From Austropuccinia psidii (taxonomy: Eukaryota; Basidiomycota; Pucciniomycetes; Pucciniales; Sphaerophragmiaceae), in NCBI GenBank assembly GCA_023105745.1, contig JALGQZ010000019.1:930001-994000 (forward strand): a stretch of DNA of 64,000 nt, in the 5' to 3' direction. The notes beneath the pieces are model-generated. The model was not told where the DNA came from. It saw only the letters and a program-made list of their open reading frames with translations, and ran no database searches. Positions 33,790-44,949 of this stretch are shown here, piece after piece. A program made the translations under genes and the position numbers. How positions within the stretch are numbered: position 1 is the first letter of the stretch; each line of letters begins with the position of its first letter.

Positions 33790-34390
33790 TTACCTTCTTT
33801 CATCTTGTTTTTTTCTTTCCTCCTTCCAAAGAACCTTAGATTTAATTTCATGAGGATATAATTGTTGGAGTTTTGTTCTGATGTTGAATAATTTTATGTT
33901 TATTTGAAAATAGACACCAAAATGGGTTATTTGTTTATGTTTATTGTTTCTTGGGGAGATTTTGCGGTTTGATGAAAGCTCTATGAAGTTTTCCAAGGAA
34001 TTTCTATAATAAATTTCTTTTTGTAAAAATTGAAATAAAATTTGATAGAAGGGGAGCTTAATCTATGACCTGATGGCTGAAAAGGAGTTTGAGCTTTTTG
34101 AAATGAGTCTGTATCAATAAGTGAGAAGAAACCATATTTCCATGAGTTAATATCATTTTTATCAACATAAGACTTGTTGTGGAAATCATCATAAGCTAAA
34201 ATTAAATTGGAAAAGAAATTGAACTCCTTTTTAGTGCTTGATTTCTATTTTAATCGAGTCAAGTTTTTCAATTGAGCTTCTTGCATTATTTTTTGATTAT
34301 CATTTAGTGCATTTTTGTAGAGGTGTTGAACTCTTGTGTGAATAAATTCATCCGATTTCAAATTTTCTTCCATCATGAATTGTCATTATA
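33790..34390 (-). pseudogene. Possible partner-gene C-terminal debris
   Basis: On -, an open stretch (33996-33790) is polar and basic (KLQQLYPHEIKSKVLWKEER). Upstream on -, fragments such as DEFIHTRVQHLYKNALNDNQ and QEAQLKNLTRLK are coiled-coil-like. It lies convergent to Harbinger relic 4, the place where relics 1 and 2 have their SANT-like partners. There is no diagnostic domain, so the assignment rests on position and character only. Confidence 0.3.
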
Positions 34391-34617
34391 AACCTCCTCT
34401 TGAGATGACCCTGGATTCCTTTCATAAGCCAGCTTTCAGGCTAAGTCTGTGATAAAGCTATTTAAAATGTATTTAAGACTTTAAATATGGCTTTGACATG
34501 GTTATATAGCTATAAAAAGGTTTTGTAAGTATTTCTGGGGCTTTACTATAAGGAAATAGTAGTGGTGAGCACTTCTGAAAGCCCTTATCATTGTCAAAGA
34601 TTATAGCTGTTTTGGAA

Positions 34618-34760
34618 AGCTGTACTAATTAGGAACTCAAGAGCAGGATGGGGATTCCTATTTTGGGTAGAGAAAGGTCCCTTTTTATCCTGAAAATGGG
34701 TTGAAGGGACCTCTTTCTGGGGTAACTCTATTATATAGCTTTGTGAGTGTGAAACAAAAA
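34618..34760 (-). repeat. Chromovirus LTR terminal fragment
   Basis: A stretch including AAGGTCCCTTTTTATCCTG and AAGGGACCTCT is nearly identical to about 39135-39175 at the left edge of LTR copy C, then the match stops. The flanking 34530-34640 and 34790-34975 resemble each other (both contain GGCTTTACTA and GTGATGAGC/GTGGTGAGC), suggesting a further small duplication. Confidence 0.6.
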
Positions 34761-34972
34761 ATAATCATGATTACTGGGTGGAAATGTTATTGAAAAATGA
34801 TTGATGAGGGTTTTGAGGCTTTACTAATGAGTATTAGTGATGATGAGCTCTACTTAAATCACTGAGTGCAGTGTTTACCTGTTGGTTTACAATAATAAAT
34901 CTTACAATAATTGAATATTATAGTTATACCTGCTATATTATGAGGGTACCACTTTTTTAAGAATCTATACCA

Positions 34973-35477
34973 TGTAAGAATACTAAGAACAGGATGATTG
35001 ATTTTCCTTTTGGAAAGGAAAAGGCTCCTTTTATCTTTGTCTGGGGAAATGGGAGGTAGCTTACTTCTGCAAACAACTACAGAGTAAAAATTTTCACTAC
35101 TTTGTGCTGGTTTGTGGTTCTACACCCGCAATACAGACTGGTATTTTGTGTAAATGTGGTTTTAGAACAACAAGTTGTGATTTTTACCCTATAAATAGTG
35201 AATCCTTTCACCAATGAAGCTTAAAGGTGTGCTCTGGTGCTTCTGAAATGTCAGAAGCTGTACAGAAAATTTCAGTATGAATCTTATTTTTCAGGTTATG
35301 ATAAATTAAAGAATAAAAAGAATTTAATTCAATTGATTTGCTGTTAATTCAATTATATGGACAGCTGTCCCATATTAATATCCCATGATGGCTATTTTGG
35401 GATTCTAATCTCAAAGCCTGAATATATTTGTAAATATTCAAGAGAGATAGCTCGAAGGTGGAGGATTTTTTAGCCCA
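34973..35477 (-). repeat. Partial chromovirus LTR, tandem with copy A
   Basis: Matches the first ~500 bases of copy A (35478-35965) throughout: AAGAATACTAAGAA, GGTAGCTTAC, CACTACTTTG, GGTTCTACACCC, GTGGTTTTAGAAC, TTTACCCTAT, GGTGCTTCTGAAAT, AATTATATGGACA. The period is about 507 bases. Confidence 0.8.
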
Positions 35478-36632
35478 CATAAGAATACTAAGAAGAGGTT
35501 GGTGGATTTGCTTTTTGGTGAGTAAAAGGATTCTTTCATCTTGTTCTGGGGTAGTTGTAGGTAGCTTACCTCTGAAAACAACCATAGAGTGAACATTTTC
35601 ACTACTTTGGGCTGGTTTGGGGTTCTACACCCTCAATAAAGACTGGTATTGGGTAGAAATGTGGTTTTAGAACCACAAGATGTCATTTTTACCCTATCCA
35701 GGGTGAAACGTTTCACCAATAGAATTTTCAGGTGTGGTCTGGTGCTTCTGAAATTTCAGAAACTGTAAAGAGAATTCCTGTACAACCCTTATCTGTCAGG
35801 TTATGAGAGATTAAAGAATAAACAGCATTTGATTCAACTGGTTAGCTGTTAGTTTAATTATATGGACAACTCTCCCATAGGAAGATCCCATAATGGCTAG
35901 TGTGGGATTATAATATTAAACACTGAATATATTTTTCATTTATCAAGATGGAGAGCTCAAAACTGACACATTGTTTAGCCCTTGATAAGCTCTACACAAT
36001 GGCTACTCATTTGGTATAGCTAGCATTAAATAGGGCAAAGTTATACCAATTCTAAATTCCATTATCAATTTGTTGATTTGTTATGAATCCTTTATTGAGA
36101 CTATTTTCTCCATGAATTTTGTTCTAGACTTGTTATTAGAAAATTAATGGCACCATCAGAAAGCCCTTATTGTTCTCTTTCAAAAGAGACCCCACTTCAG
36201 GTATCTCACACTAAAACTGTAGAATTCAGATAAGAGGTGAACATTTTTTTCACCTTTATTTGGCTTGGTTTTAGCCATAAATTATTTAGGTTTGATGCTA
36301 GCTCAATTTTTCTAAAGCCATTGGTTATCCCTGATCAAGAGCTTTGATTTGAACACCCATTTGATGGGGTTCTTACTATTCCTCTGGATTTTAGATGAGA
36401 GGTGAAAATCAAGGTTTATGCTCACCTCTTGTTTTGAGCTAGAATAACTTTTTCAATCCTTAGTATGTTATTTTTGGGGTTATATATTTGGAAAGAGGTA
36501 CCTTTAACCTTTATGCAATGAAATTTATAAGCCATTATGTCTCAGCTCCATTTTTGGTGGTATTTTACTCTACAATTGGTTTATGGTATTTTGGCTGTCA
36601 TCCTTGTGCTCTGGCTTTGAATCACAGGCTGA
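35478..36632 (-). repeat. Chromovirus LTR copy A
   Basis: Full-length or nearly so (about 1.15 kb). Its second half (from about 35990) aligns with 37060-37703 and 39590-40241: GTAGCATTAAATA-GGCAAAG, AGAAAGC-CT, TCACACTAA, GCTAGCTCAAT, ATTGGTTTATGGTATT, ACAGGCTGA. Read on - it would begin at or just before TGTGATTCAAAG. Confidence 0.75.
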
Positions 36633-36635
36633 AAA

Positions 36636-37703
36636 CTCTGGTCCTCTCCACATAAAAAGAGTGAGAATTTTTCACTTCTGAGGGAAGGATTTTGGTTAAT
36701 ACATATCCTGTATAGCCTTCATTGGGCTCAGATGAAGTTTTGAAACCACATCAGGTCACATTTCCCCATCTCAGGGTGAAACATTTTCATTTGGGGTCCT
36801 CATAGACATTTTCTGACAGGTCAGATGAGTATAATGCTGTACAGCATGTGTCAGTGGACCCCGTATTGGTCTAACAATTATGTATTGAACTGTAAACACA
36901 CTTTTTCATAGTGTTGACACCTCATATTCATAGTTTTGGGATACTATCCCACATAATTGACCTTTTGGCAATACTGTGGGATTTTGACCTTAAAGCTGCC
37001 ATAAACTTTCTAGTCTTGAAGATAGAGAGCTAAGGATTAGTCCAATTTGTAGCAATGGATGAGCACTACAAAATCTAACTTTGTTTTGTATGAGTAGCAT
37101 TAAATATGGCAAAGATATACCACTTTTATATTCCTTTTCTCAGAATGTATTTTTCTTAAATACTGTATTGAGTTATTTTGCTTAATAACTTTTGATACAG
37201 GTGAGATACAGGGGTAAATATGGTACTATCAGAAAGCTCTGATTGTGGAATTTTTATAAAGACCCCATTTCAAGTATGTCACACTAACACTGTAGAAGCT
37301 ATATGTGAGTTGAATATTTCATTCAGCCTTATTTGGCCTTTTTTGACCATAGCTTCTGTAATTTTTGTGCTAGCTCAATCTTGTTAAAAAAATTGGTTAG
37401 CCCTGGTTGGGAGCTTTACTTTGAATACCCTTTTTGTGGGGTTGGTTTCCTTTTACTGGATTTTGTTGATAGGTGAATATTAAGGTTTAAGCTCAGTTGT
37501 TGCTTGGAGGTGGAACAACTGTGTTATTCCTTTCCCTATGTTTATGGGAGTGGTAAATTTCAAAAGATGCAACTATATTCTCTCTTGTAATAAAATTAAT
37601 GAACTATTTTGGCTAAATTAAATTTCTAGTGGTACTTTGCTCCACAATTGGTTTATGGTATTCTGATGTCATACTTGTTCTCTTGTTTTGAGTTACAGGC
37701 TGA
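36636..37703 (-). repeat. Chromovirus LTR copy B (3' LTR of the remnant)
   Basis: Aligns with copy C from CCACATA-AAAGAGTGA onward through ACACCTCATATTCATAG, ACTGTGGGATTTTGACCTT and CCTTATTTGG to the ACAGGCTGA edge. Its left end is joined straight to copy A and lacks the terminal segment. The integrase remnant starts right after it. Confidence 0.78.
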
Positions 37704-39060
37704 CATACCCACCCTTCAAAGAATTATCATCATCTATGAGAATTTTCAGCCATCCTAGAGACTCTGAAACCTCTATGGTGTAGATATCCATCTGGTATTT
37801 CATCTTCTGCTAACCATTTTTCCTTATCAGCTGTCCATTATTTGAGTCTTACCAGGTATTGTCCATGGTCTTTCCCATTGAGTACAATATTCCTGGCCTT
37901 AATTCTCTTCTTTAATGGGATGGGGGATCCTCTACTTCCACTATGTTCTGTGGAGTGTGTGCCTTACTCCTGGAGGGGAACTTATATTCTCCAGTCTGGT
38001 GGTATGGTTTGACCAAACTCACTGGGAACACTGGGTATTTCCTAGAGAATTCCTCTGTTATCTTTACTTCCACTGCATTTTTCCCTATCAACCTAATGAT
38101 AGTGAATTTTCCTACAAATGAGCCTCTAATCTTCCTGGGGTCCTTTGAGATTATTGAAGTTTAAGGTCAACACCAGTACCTGGTCACCTCCCCTGAAGTC
38201 AGGTTATTTGTGGGTTTTGTCATACCTCTGCCTCAGCTATGCATCTTGCTTCTGTAGCACATTCCTTTTCTAAATATCATAGACATATTTGGCTGTGGGT
38301 TGGACAGTTAGAAGATTTTTCTTCAAGTGATCCGCAGGAAATAAGGGATAGAGAAAGTTATTTCCCTGGGGTAGAGTTCTGACTGGTGTTTTAAGCCAGT
38401 TGTATAGCTGGTAGAAGTTTAGCCCAGTCATTGGTATACCCTTCATTTTCTTTGTACTCTATGCCATAGACACAGAATTTTCTCATAATTTACTCCATAG
38501 TTTGGATCATTCTTTCAGCTAGTCAACATGTTTTTGGATTGTAAGCTGTGGAAAATGCAAGCTCAGTCATAAGAATATCATAGAAGTTGATCCAAAATTC
38601 TGATTTTAATTTGTGGTCCCTGTCAATTATTATGATTTTAGAAACTTCAAAGTTATCTATAATGTTATTCCAGACTACCAATGCTATGTCAATAGCTTCA
38701 TACTCCTTATTACATGCTAGGAAGCTAACTCTTTTGATACAAATGTCTACTATTACTATGAAATGACTGTAGCCTTTTTGTCCCCTGGGAAAAGTCCTGT
38801 TACCCAGTTCATGTTGATAATTTGCTATGGGTGCTTGGGATCCTCTATATGTTGGAGTAGCCCATACTTCTTCCCATTATTCCTGCTTTCCTTTTGGAAT
38901 ATTTAGAAATTGTTGATGTATTAACTAAACTCTTGTTCTCACTAAGGCCACCAAGCTGTGCTTTCTATTCTTTCCTTGGTCCTTTCTTCACTCATGTCTC
39001 CCATATAGAGGCAATCATGGAATTCTTGAAGAATCAGTGAAATCCCTGATTATTTTCCAA
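37704..39060 (-). pseudogene. Chromovirus integrase plus chromodomain remnant
   Basis: On -, from 39060: LILQEFHDCLYMGDMSEERT and STAWWP, the HHCC zinc-binding region before the core. Then come FHSNSRHLY/IVIVDICIKRVSFL fragments, IIIIDRDHKLKSEFW (core Asp), FSTAYNPKTC, a stop, and LAERMIQTME (core Glu), GYTNDWAKLLPAIQLA and NTSQNSTPGK. The C-terminal domain is well kept: PDFRGGDQVLVLTLNFNN, KGPRKIRGSFVGKFTIIRLI and RKYPVFPVSLVKPYHQTGE. A frame change leads to RIKARNIVLNGKDHGQYLV and TADKEKWLAED, a chromodomain, which some chromoviruses use to target heterochromatin. Ends at LTR copy B. Stops are scattered through it, and the first core Asp was not identified. No other pol domains exist nearby. 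Confidence 0.82.
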
Positions 39061-39082
39061 GATCATGAATTTTTTGTACAGT

Positions 39083-40241
39083 TTTACTACATAGGAATTA
39101 AATAGAAGGATGCAGATTTCTCTTTTGGGCAAAGCAAGGTCCCTTTTTATCCTGAAAATGGCTGGAAGGGACCTCTGGTACTATCCACATAGAAAGAGTG
39201 AAGATTTTTGTCTTCTACAGCAGGCTTGTGGTTAATACACAGCTTTTATATCCTGTATTGTGCTCAGATGTAGCTTTGAACCCCTTTCTGGTCACCTTTC
39301 CCCAATACAGGGTGAAAATTTCCATTTGGAGTCTTCACAGATGTGTTCTCACAGGTCAGATGCATAAAATTCTGTACAGTACAGGTAAGTGGACCCTGTA
39401 TTGGTCTCACTATGATTTATTGAAGTATAAAACCACTTTTTTTTGTAGTGCTGACACCTCATATTCATAGCTGTGGGATATTATCCTACAATATTTGGTT
39501 TTGTAAATACTGTGGGATTTTGACCTTTAAGCTGCTAAAGCTTTTCCAGTATTGAGGATGCATATCTCAAATATTTTTCATTTTGTAGCCATGGTTGATA
39601 TCTACACAATGATAACTAATATGGTATGGGTAGCATTAAATATGGAAAAGCTATACCACTTTTAGTTTTAATTTCTCAGATATGGATTTTTCTTAAATCC
39701 TGTATTGAGTTATTTTGCTTAAGAAATTTTAATACAGGTGAGATACAGAGGTCAAGATGGTAGCACCAGAAATATCTGACTGTGTTATTTCCAGAAAAAT
39801 CCCATCTTAAGTATTTCACACTAAAGCTGTAGAAGTTAGATGAGATGTGAATATTTCATTCACCCTTATTTGGTCTTTTTTGACCATGACTTTTGTAATT
39901 TTTGCGCTAGCTCGATTTGATTAGTACCAATAGATAGCCCTGGTTAAGAGCCTTACTTTGAGTAGCCATTTTGTGGGGTTAGTCCTTCTTTGCTGAATTT
40001 TGGATGAGAGGTTAAAAATAAGGTTTATTCTCAGATGTTGCTTTGAGGTGGAATAGCTTTTTTATTTCTTGTCCTATGGCTATGGGATTGGTATAGTTGG
40101 AAAAACATGACTATACTCTTTCTTTTAATACCCTCCATGAGCTATTTTGGTTGAATTCAATCTTTTGTGCTGCATTACTCTACCATTGGTTAATGGTATT
40201 CTTCTTTCCTTCTTGTGATCTGGGTTTGGTTCATAGGCTGA
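39083..40241 (-). repeat. Chromovirus LTR copy C (5' LTR of the remnant)
   Basis: About 1.16 kb, matching copies A and B. It starts near TACATAGGAATTAAATAG and ends near TCATAGGCTG. The integrase remnant abuts it directly, showing that the deletion removed everything from the primer site to the start of integrase. Confidence 0.75.
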
Positions 40242-42810
40242 TTAAAGCTTACTTTCTAGAATAAGAGCATTGAAAAAACTCAATACCTCTCATGGTCTCT
40301 CCTAATTTTACCTCATTATTGGTGATGATTTGCGTATCACTTGAAATTATATTCAGAATGATTCTTAGCTTCTCAAATATGCTCAATATAGCAGTAGAGT
40401 TGTTTAATTGATGTATTTCATACATCACTAGTGGAAGATATTGGGTTTCATGCTTGTTGATTAGTACATATAGCTGTATTAAGCTTTTTGGGGAGGGAGT
40501 TGGAGCAAATATGAATTGATATTCTTAGTTCTATCCAGCTTAGTTAAGTAAAAGTTGTTGTTAATAAGATTAAGGATTTTCTCAGTTTGATCATGGTAGC
40601 CAATAATCCTTCTATGTTTTCTATTGAGTTATTTATTATGTATGAGGGAGTTGAAAATATTATTTCAAGATGTTGATTCATATTTTAAATCTGTGTGATA
40701 ATATTTTGGATTCCCAAAAAGTCATTTTATCACAATATTTTAAACATTTTGGTGAAGTTTTTGAAGAAGATGATCTTAACATTTTGGTTTCATCTTTGAA
40801 ATAAATGTGATGATAAGGTTTAGTCCCATCAGTCATCATATTACATGATTTCAAAGTGATGACAGTGGAAGAGGGAAGTAGAGAAAAATGTGCAGAATGG
40901 GAGGAAGCTGTAAGGCTGGATTAATTGCAATGGTATATTAAAATAAGATCAAATATTGATTAAATTAAGAAATATTTCTACCCCTACAGAAAGCAAAACA
41001 ATAAAAAGAAAAAACATCAGTATGGTCATAAATCATAATTAAAATGGGAGAATTGATTGATATTTTTTGGAGTAAAGTGATATTAATTTACCAAGAAATT
41101 AATTGAAGATGGGATGGCCTTCTTTCAATTAAAATAACCTAGAGGTATAATGGAATGATGATAAATACAAAATGAAAAACAAGTTAAAAATTTGATTCAA
41201 AAAGAAGAATAAAATAAAATAAATAGAAGCTCTATTTCACTTTCTTTGAAATTGAAATAGAAAGTATAAAAAACACATATCTTGTACTTTAACCAAAAAA
41301 TATGATTGTTCGAAAAAAGATAATATTAAGAGCTTCCCTTCTGAAAATATGCAGAAGAGCAGTTCTATTGAGATTCTGAAGAAATTTCAATATGAAAGAA
41401 AAGAGGAAAATTCTGATGAAATATTTTGTGGAGAAGCTCTATTGCAATAAAAAAAGAAATACAAAAATATTTTTTTTTAAAAAAAATGAGATCATATAAA
41501 ATATAAAAAAAATTATCAAAATAATATAAAGAACTTCTATGCTGAAAGATGAAGCAGAGAAGTACTATTTAAATAGAAAATGAAAAATATTATTATAAAA
41601 AAAAGAATTTTTCCTTTTGAAAAAAGAAATATGATCATTTAAAAAAGAAGAAATAAATAAACAAAAAAGAATATGGCTTTGCTAGTGGTTGGAAATGAAC
41701 AATGAGGGCTTGGAAAAGATTTTTGAATCCTTAGGTGGTGAAATGTTGGAAATGTTTTTTTCAGCTAGTTGGTGGAAGGCTTTGTGGTAACATTCTCCAA
41801 AAATAAATGAAGAATTGAAAATTACTTGTAAAGAATATATTATACATTTAGAGAGCTATGGGAATATACAAAAACAAGATAATATAAGTCTAGGAGTGTG
41901 TGATATAAGTAAATGTTAAAAACAAACTTTGATCAATAGACATTAGGATAATTTATCATGGGTGAATAGTAGTAAAAAAACAAGATAGAACAAAGATTGA
42001 GATTTGAGCTATAAAGAAAAACGGATTTTAAGCTATAAATTAAATTTATTTTAGGAGGTTGATATTTTAATTTTATTTTTATATTTTTCTATTCTTTTTT
42101 TGTTCTTGTTTTGTGAGCTAAGTCTGAAGTTATTTCAAATTGAACTTGTAAAGCTGAATTGATTTCTTTTTAAAATTTGAATGGTTGACAATCAATTTTT
42201 TTGGTCAGTAAAGAAATTTAATTGAAATTGATTTTTTTTGGAATTCAAACTTTTTCAATTTTCTTTTTGAGATTTAAAATTTGAATTCATAACTATTTGT
42301 TAGTGCTGCAATTCATTTTCTAGCCATTCACAATTATACCAATTTTTTTTCAAAAGATGAAAGAAAATTATTTTCAATAAAATAGCCATTAGCTTAATCA
42401 TTTTCCTTACTTCAAAAAACAATAATCACTTGAATTATTTTCCAATGAACAAATGACTGACTTCATTGTGATTAAATATTTGATTATGAATGAACAAAAA
42501 AACATTTTTGTGTAAGTTTGCTTCCAAAAACAGAGCTTTTGATGAGAAAACTACTATCTCATATGTGTCTTTTTGAGATTATTGCACCTTCAATGTTCAA
42601 AATATAGAAAATGAGTCACACTCAAAAAATAAAAATTTAAGTACCTAAAAAACATCACTCTGCAATACAAGTCAAATAAAAAAATCATATTTATGTCATG
42701 AAGATTTCTTAAGTAAACTAGCAATTTTTTCCAAATATGAAATTGGATGTGAAAAATCTAATGCCACAATGGTAGAATACATGTTTGTGTTTTCTTTTTT
42801 GAATTTTTGT
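40242..42810. other. Spacer with weak coding-like debris
   Basis: On -, 40900-40250 gives medium open fragments (TDGTKPYHHIYFKDETK; KHETQYLPLVMYEIHQLNNS; LRIILNIISSDTQIITNN) that look protein-like but match nothing I can name; decayed gag is one option. Bases 41000-42800 are AT-rich. Short related segments around GAAGAGCTTCT/GCTCTATT recur at 41225, 41325, 41440 and 41535. Confidence 0.3.
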
Positions 42811-43760
42811 CAATTTCTGAAGGTTTTCTTTCTACAAGTCTTGTTGTCTTTCCTGTTTGACCATATCAAATCTCCATTTGGATTGTAACTTTTCCTCTTC
42901 AAATTTTCTACCGTGAACCATTTTATCCCTCTCAAATGTGATTTCCATTTCCTTTGATGTTATTTCATGATCTGTCTTTATTTTGTGTGAATCCTTCTCC
43001 TCATTCCAATTCCCTTCATCCCACTCTAGGATTGAAATTTCACATGCCTCATGCCATTAAATAAATTTATATTATATCTTTTAGAAAGATACAAAAAGTT
43101 TCCAGATACTTACCTTTTGGAAATTTTTCCAATATTTGTTGGTATGATGAAGCAAATAAATCTTAATTCCTCTTTTGGGACCCACCTTTTTTCATTTAGA
43201 TTGAAGCTTGGGTCCCTCTTCCTTTTTTTAATGATGGAGATTCTCACTGAGGTGGCTGATTTTGAAAAATACCATTTCAGAAACCCAAACTAATCACATA
43301 TGAAAAAACATAATCACCTCATCTCTGTCATTCAATTCATTATTAGTCGTGATTGTGAGGTTTTCTTCTTCAGTAATGTTTTCCTTTGGTATTTACATTA
43401 CTCAATGTTTTCATAAAATCCTGTTGTGTTACTTTAGGAAGCTTACTACTTTATAAAGATTTTGGGTTTAACCCTCATGATGATTTTCATCAAAACCTTC
43501 TTGAGAATCATAACTTTTTAGTGTTTTTAAATCTTTTTTCTGGCCAAATATTGCATCCATTTCTGCATAGCCTGAACACATACTGTCACAATTTTTAGCC
43601 ATAGTATGCACTCCTTTTTTCTTCTCATCCTTGATGATACCAGCCCCAGTTGAGCTTTTGAATTTCTTTTCTTTTTTACATTTTTTTATATTTATGCCAT
43701 CTGTCCCAAATAATAGCTGTACTACAATCTCACTAATGGAATTATTTCTCATTTATCTCC
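42811..43760 (-). pseudogene. SANT/Myb-like Harbinger-type partner relic 4
   Basis: On -, an open stretch (43752-43468) carries IKKCKKEKKFKSSTGAGIIK, then GVHTMAKNCDSMCSGYAEMD and AIFGQKKDLKTLKSYDSQEG, the end of the SANT-like core and the conserved block that reads CPCFNQMVAIFDNK in partner 1 and FQFYIGVDNIFG in partner 3. After a break, about 43060-42800 is highly charged and coiled-coil-like (KTDHEITSKEMEITFERDK, FDMVKQERQQDL). The SANT-like N-terminal half is missing or too decayed. No Harbinger transposase lies next to it. Confidence 0.6.
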
Positions 43761-44949
43761 ATAGCCATATGGTGAAACCCATTCTTTTAACGTAAGGTAA
43801 GGTTTCCTAAAGATATTGCACCACTAGTTCCACAGCATCCATTAAGGATTTTTTTATGTGTCCATCAATTTATGATACATAAATAGTTTGGGTGTGACAA
43901 GTGTCCTGAAGGATGAGAAAAATCTGGGGCTTCTTACTCTTGTGGAGGATTGAGGAAGCATAATAAATGGGAGCAGTATTCAATCTCCCAAAAAATTGGT
44001 TAAATTTCTGATATAATTGGGTGATTCACAACGTACTATTCATAGATCTTATTTGGGAATGCATTAATTGTAAAAGTTTATCTGAATTAATAATTATTCT
44101 TATTCCATGCTAGAAAAAAAACCTCTTTAATTAAAGAGGATTTTTATCATGTTAAATATTAGTTTTATTGCTTGAAAATTATGAAGTCATAGAACTTTTT
44201 CCCTGAATAAAACTTATAGATTATTTTTATTGACAGGAAGGATATCTGAGGTTTAAATAAAATCAATTTATCTCATAAGCCTAACCAGTTTTTTTGAAAA
44301 AAAATTCCTTCAAAATAATTCAAATTAAACCATTTTTTTAGAAATTAATAATTGAACAATAGATTAAACCAAATTTCTTATTATTTTCAGTAAGTGGTAA
44401 AAATAATATTTTAGTGATTTAACCCAATTTTTTTCTTTTTTTAGGACAAAGAGGTTTTCAATATTTCTTACCTTTAGTGGAATATTAATTAGAGAAAAAA
44501 AATTTAATCATGGTTTGATAAGTGATTTGTATTCAATGATGAATTCAATTTAATTGATAAAAAAAGAAGGAATGTATTAATAAAAAATAATTTCAAATTT
44601 CTTCAATACATAAATTATATATATGGATATAACAGAGAAAAGGAGATTATCATAAATCTCAAGCTTAATCAAATAAAGCTTTTTGGTAAACAAATGGAAG
44701 CCCTTACGTTTTTTTACCAATTTATGGCCAAAAGGAATAAGTGGCCTATTTTTTCCAAAAATGTTGCTCAGGCTTGGTTTTGATTTTTTATTTTTTATTT
44801 TTTTTCCATAGTTTTTTCAAAATGGGATGTCAATATTCCCAAATTTTTCCTATTTTTCTTCAACTTTCTCCAATTTGGCCTATTTGTAAAAATAGCCTAT
44901 TGTTTTAAAAAAATTCATCTTCATTTTTTTAAAAAATGAATATTTCAAT
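43761..44949. other. Spacer
   Basis: Bases 43790-44010 on - have coding-like fragments that may be the missing N-terminal part of the partner relic, but nothing is diagnostic. The rest is AT-rich, with a TTTTAAAA-centred inverted repeat near 44920. Confidence 0.35.

Larger units (their letters stand above)
34480..40241 (-). mobile_element. Cluster of chromovirus (Ty3/gypsy) LTRs with an integrase-only remnant
   Basis: At least five LTR-derived segments in one orientation: a fragment near 34618-34760, a partial copy 34973-35477, copies A 35478-36632 and B 36636-37703, then a 1.4-kb internal remnant, then copy C about 39083-40241. The remnant codes on - for integrase plus chromodomain and abuts B on its 3' side, as expected for a 3' LTR. 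Gag, protease, reverse transcriptase and RNase H are all missing between about 39060 and 39083. A and B are joined directly, with roughly the first 120 bases of B absent. Confidence 0.75.

Noticed and set aside
37915..38164. Two + strand open stretches in the chromovirus region
   Set aside because: They are antisense shadows of the integrase C-terminal domain, which is clearly coded on -.
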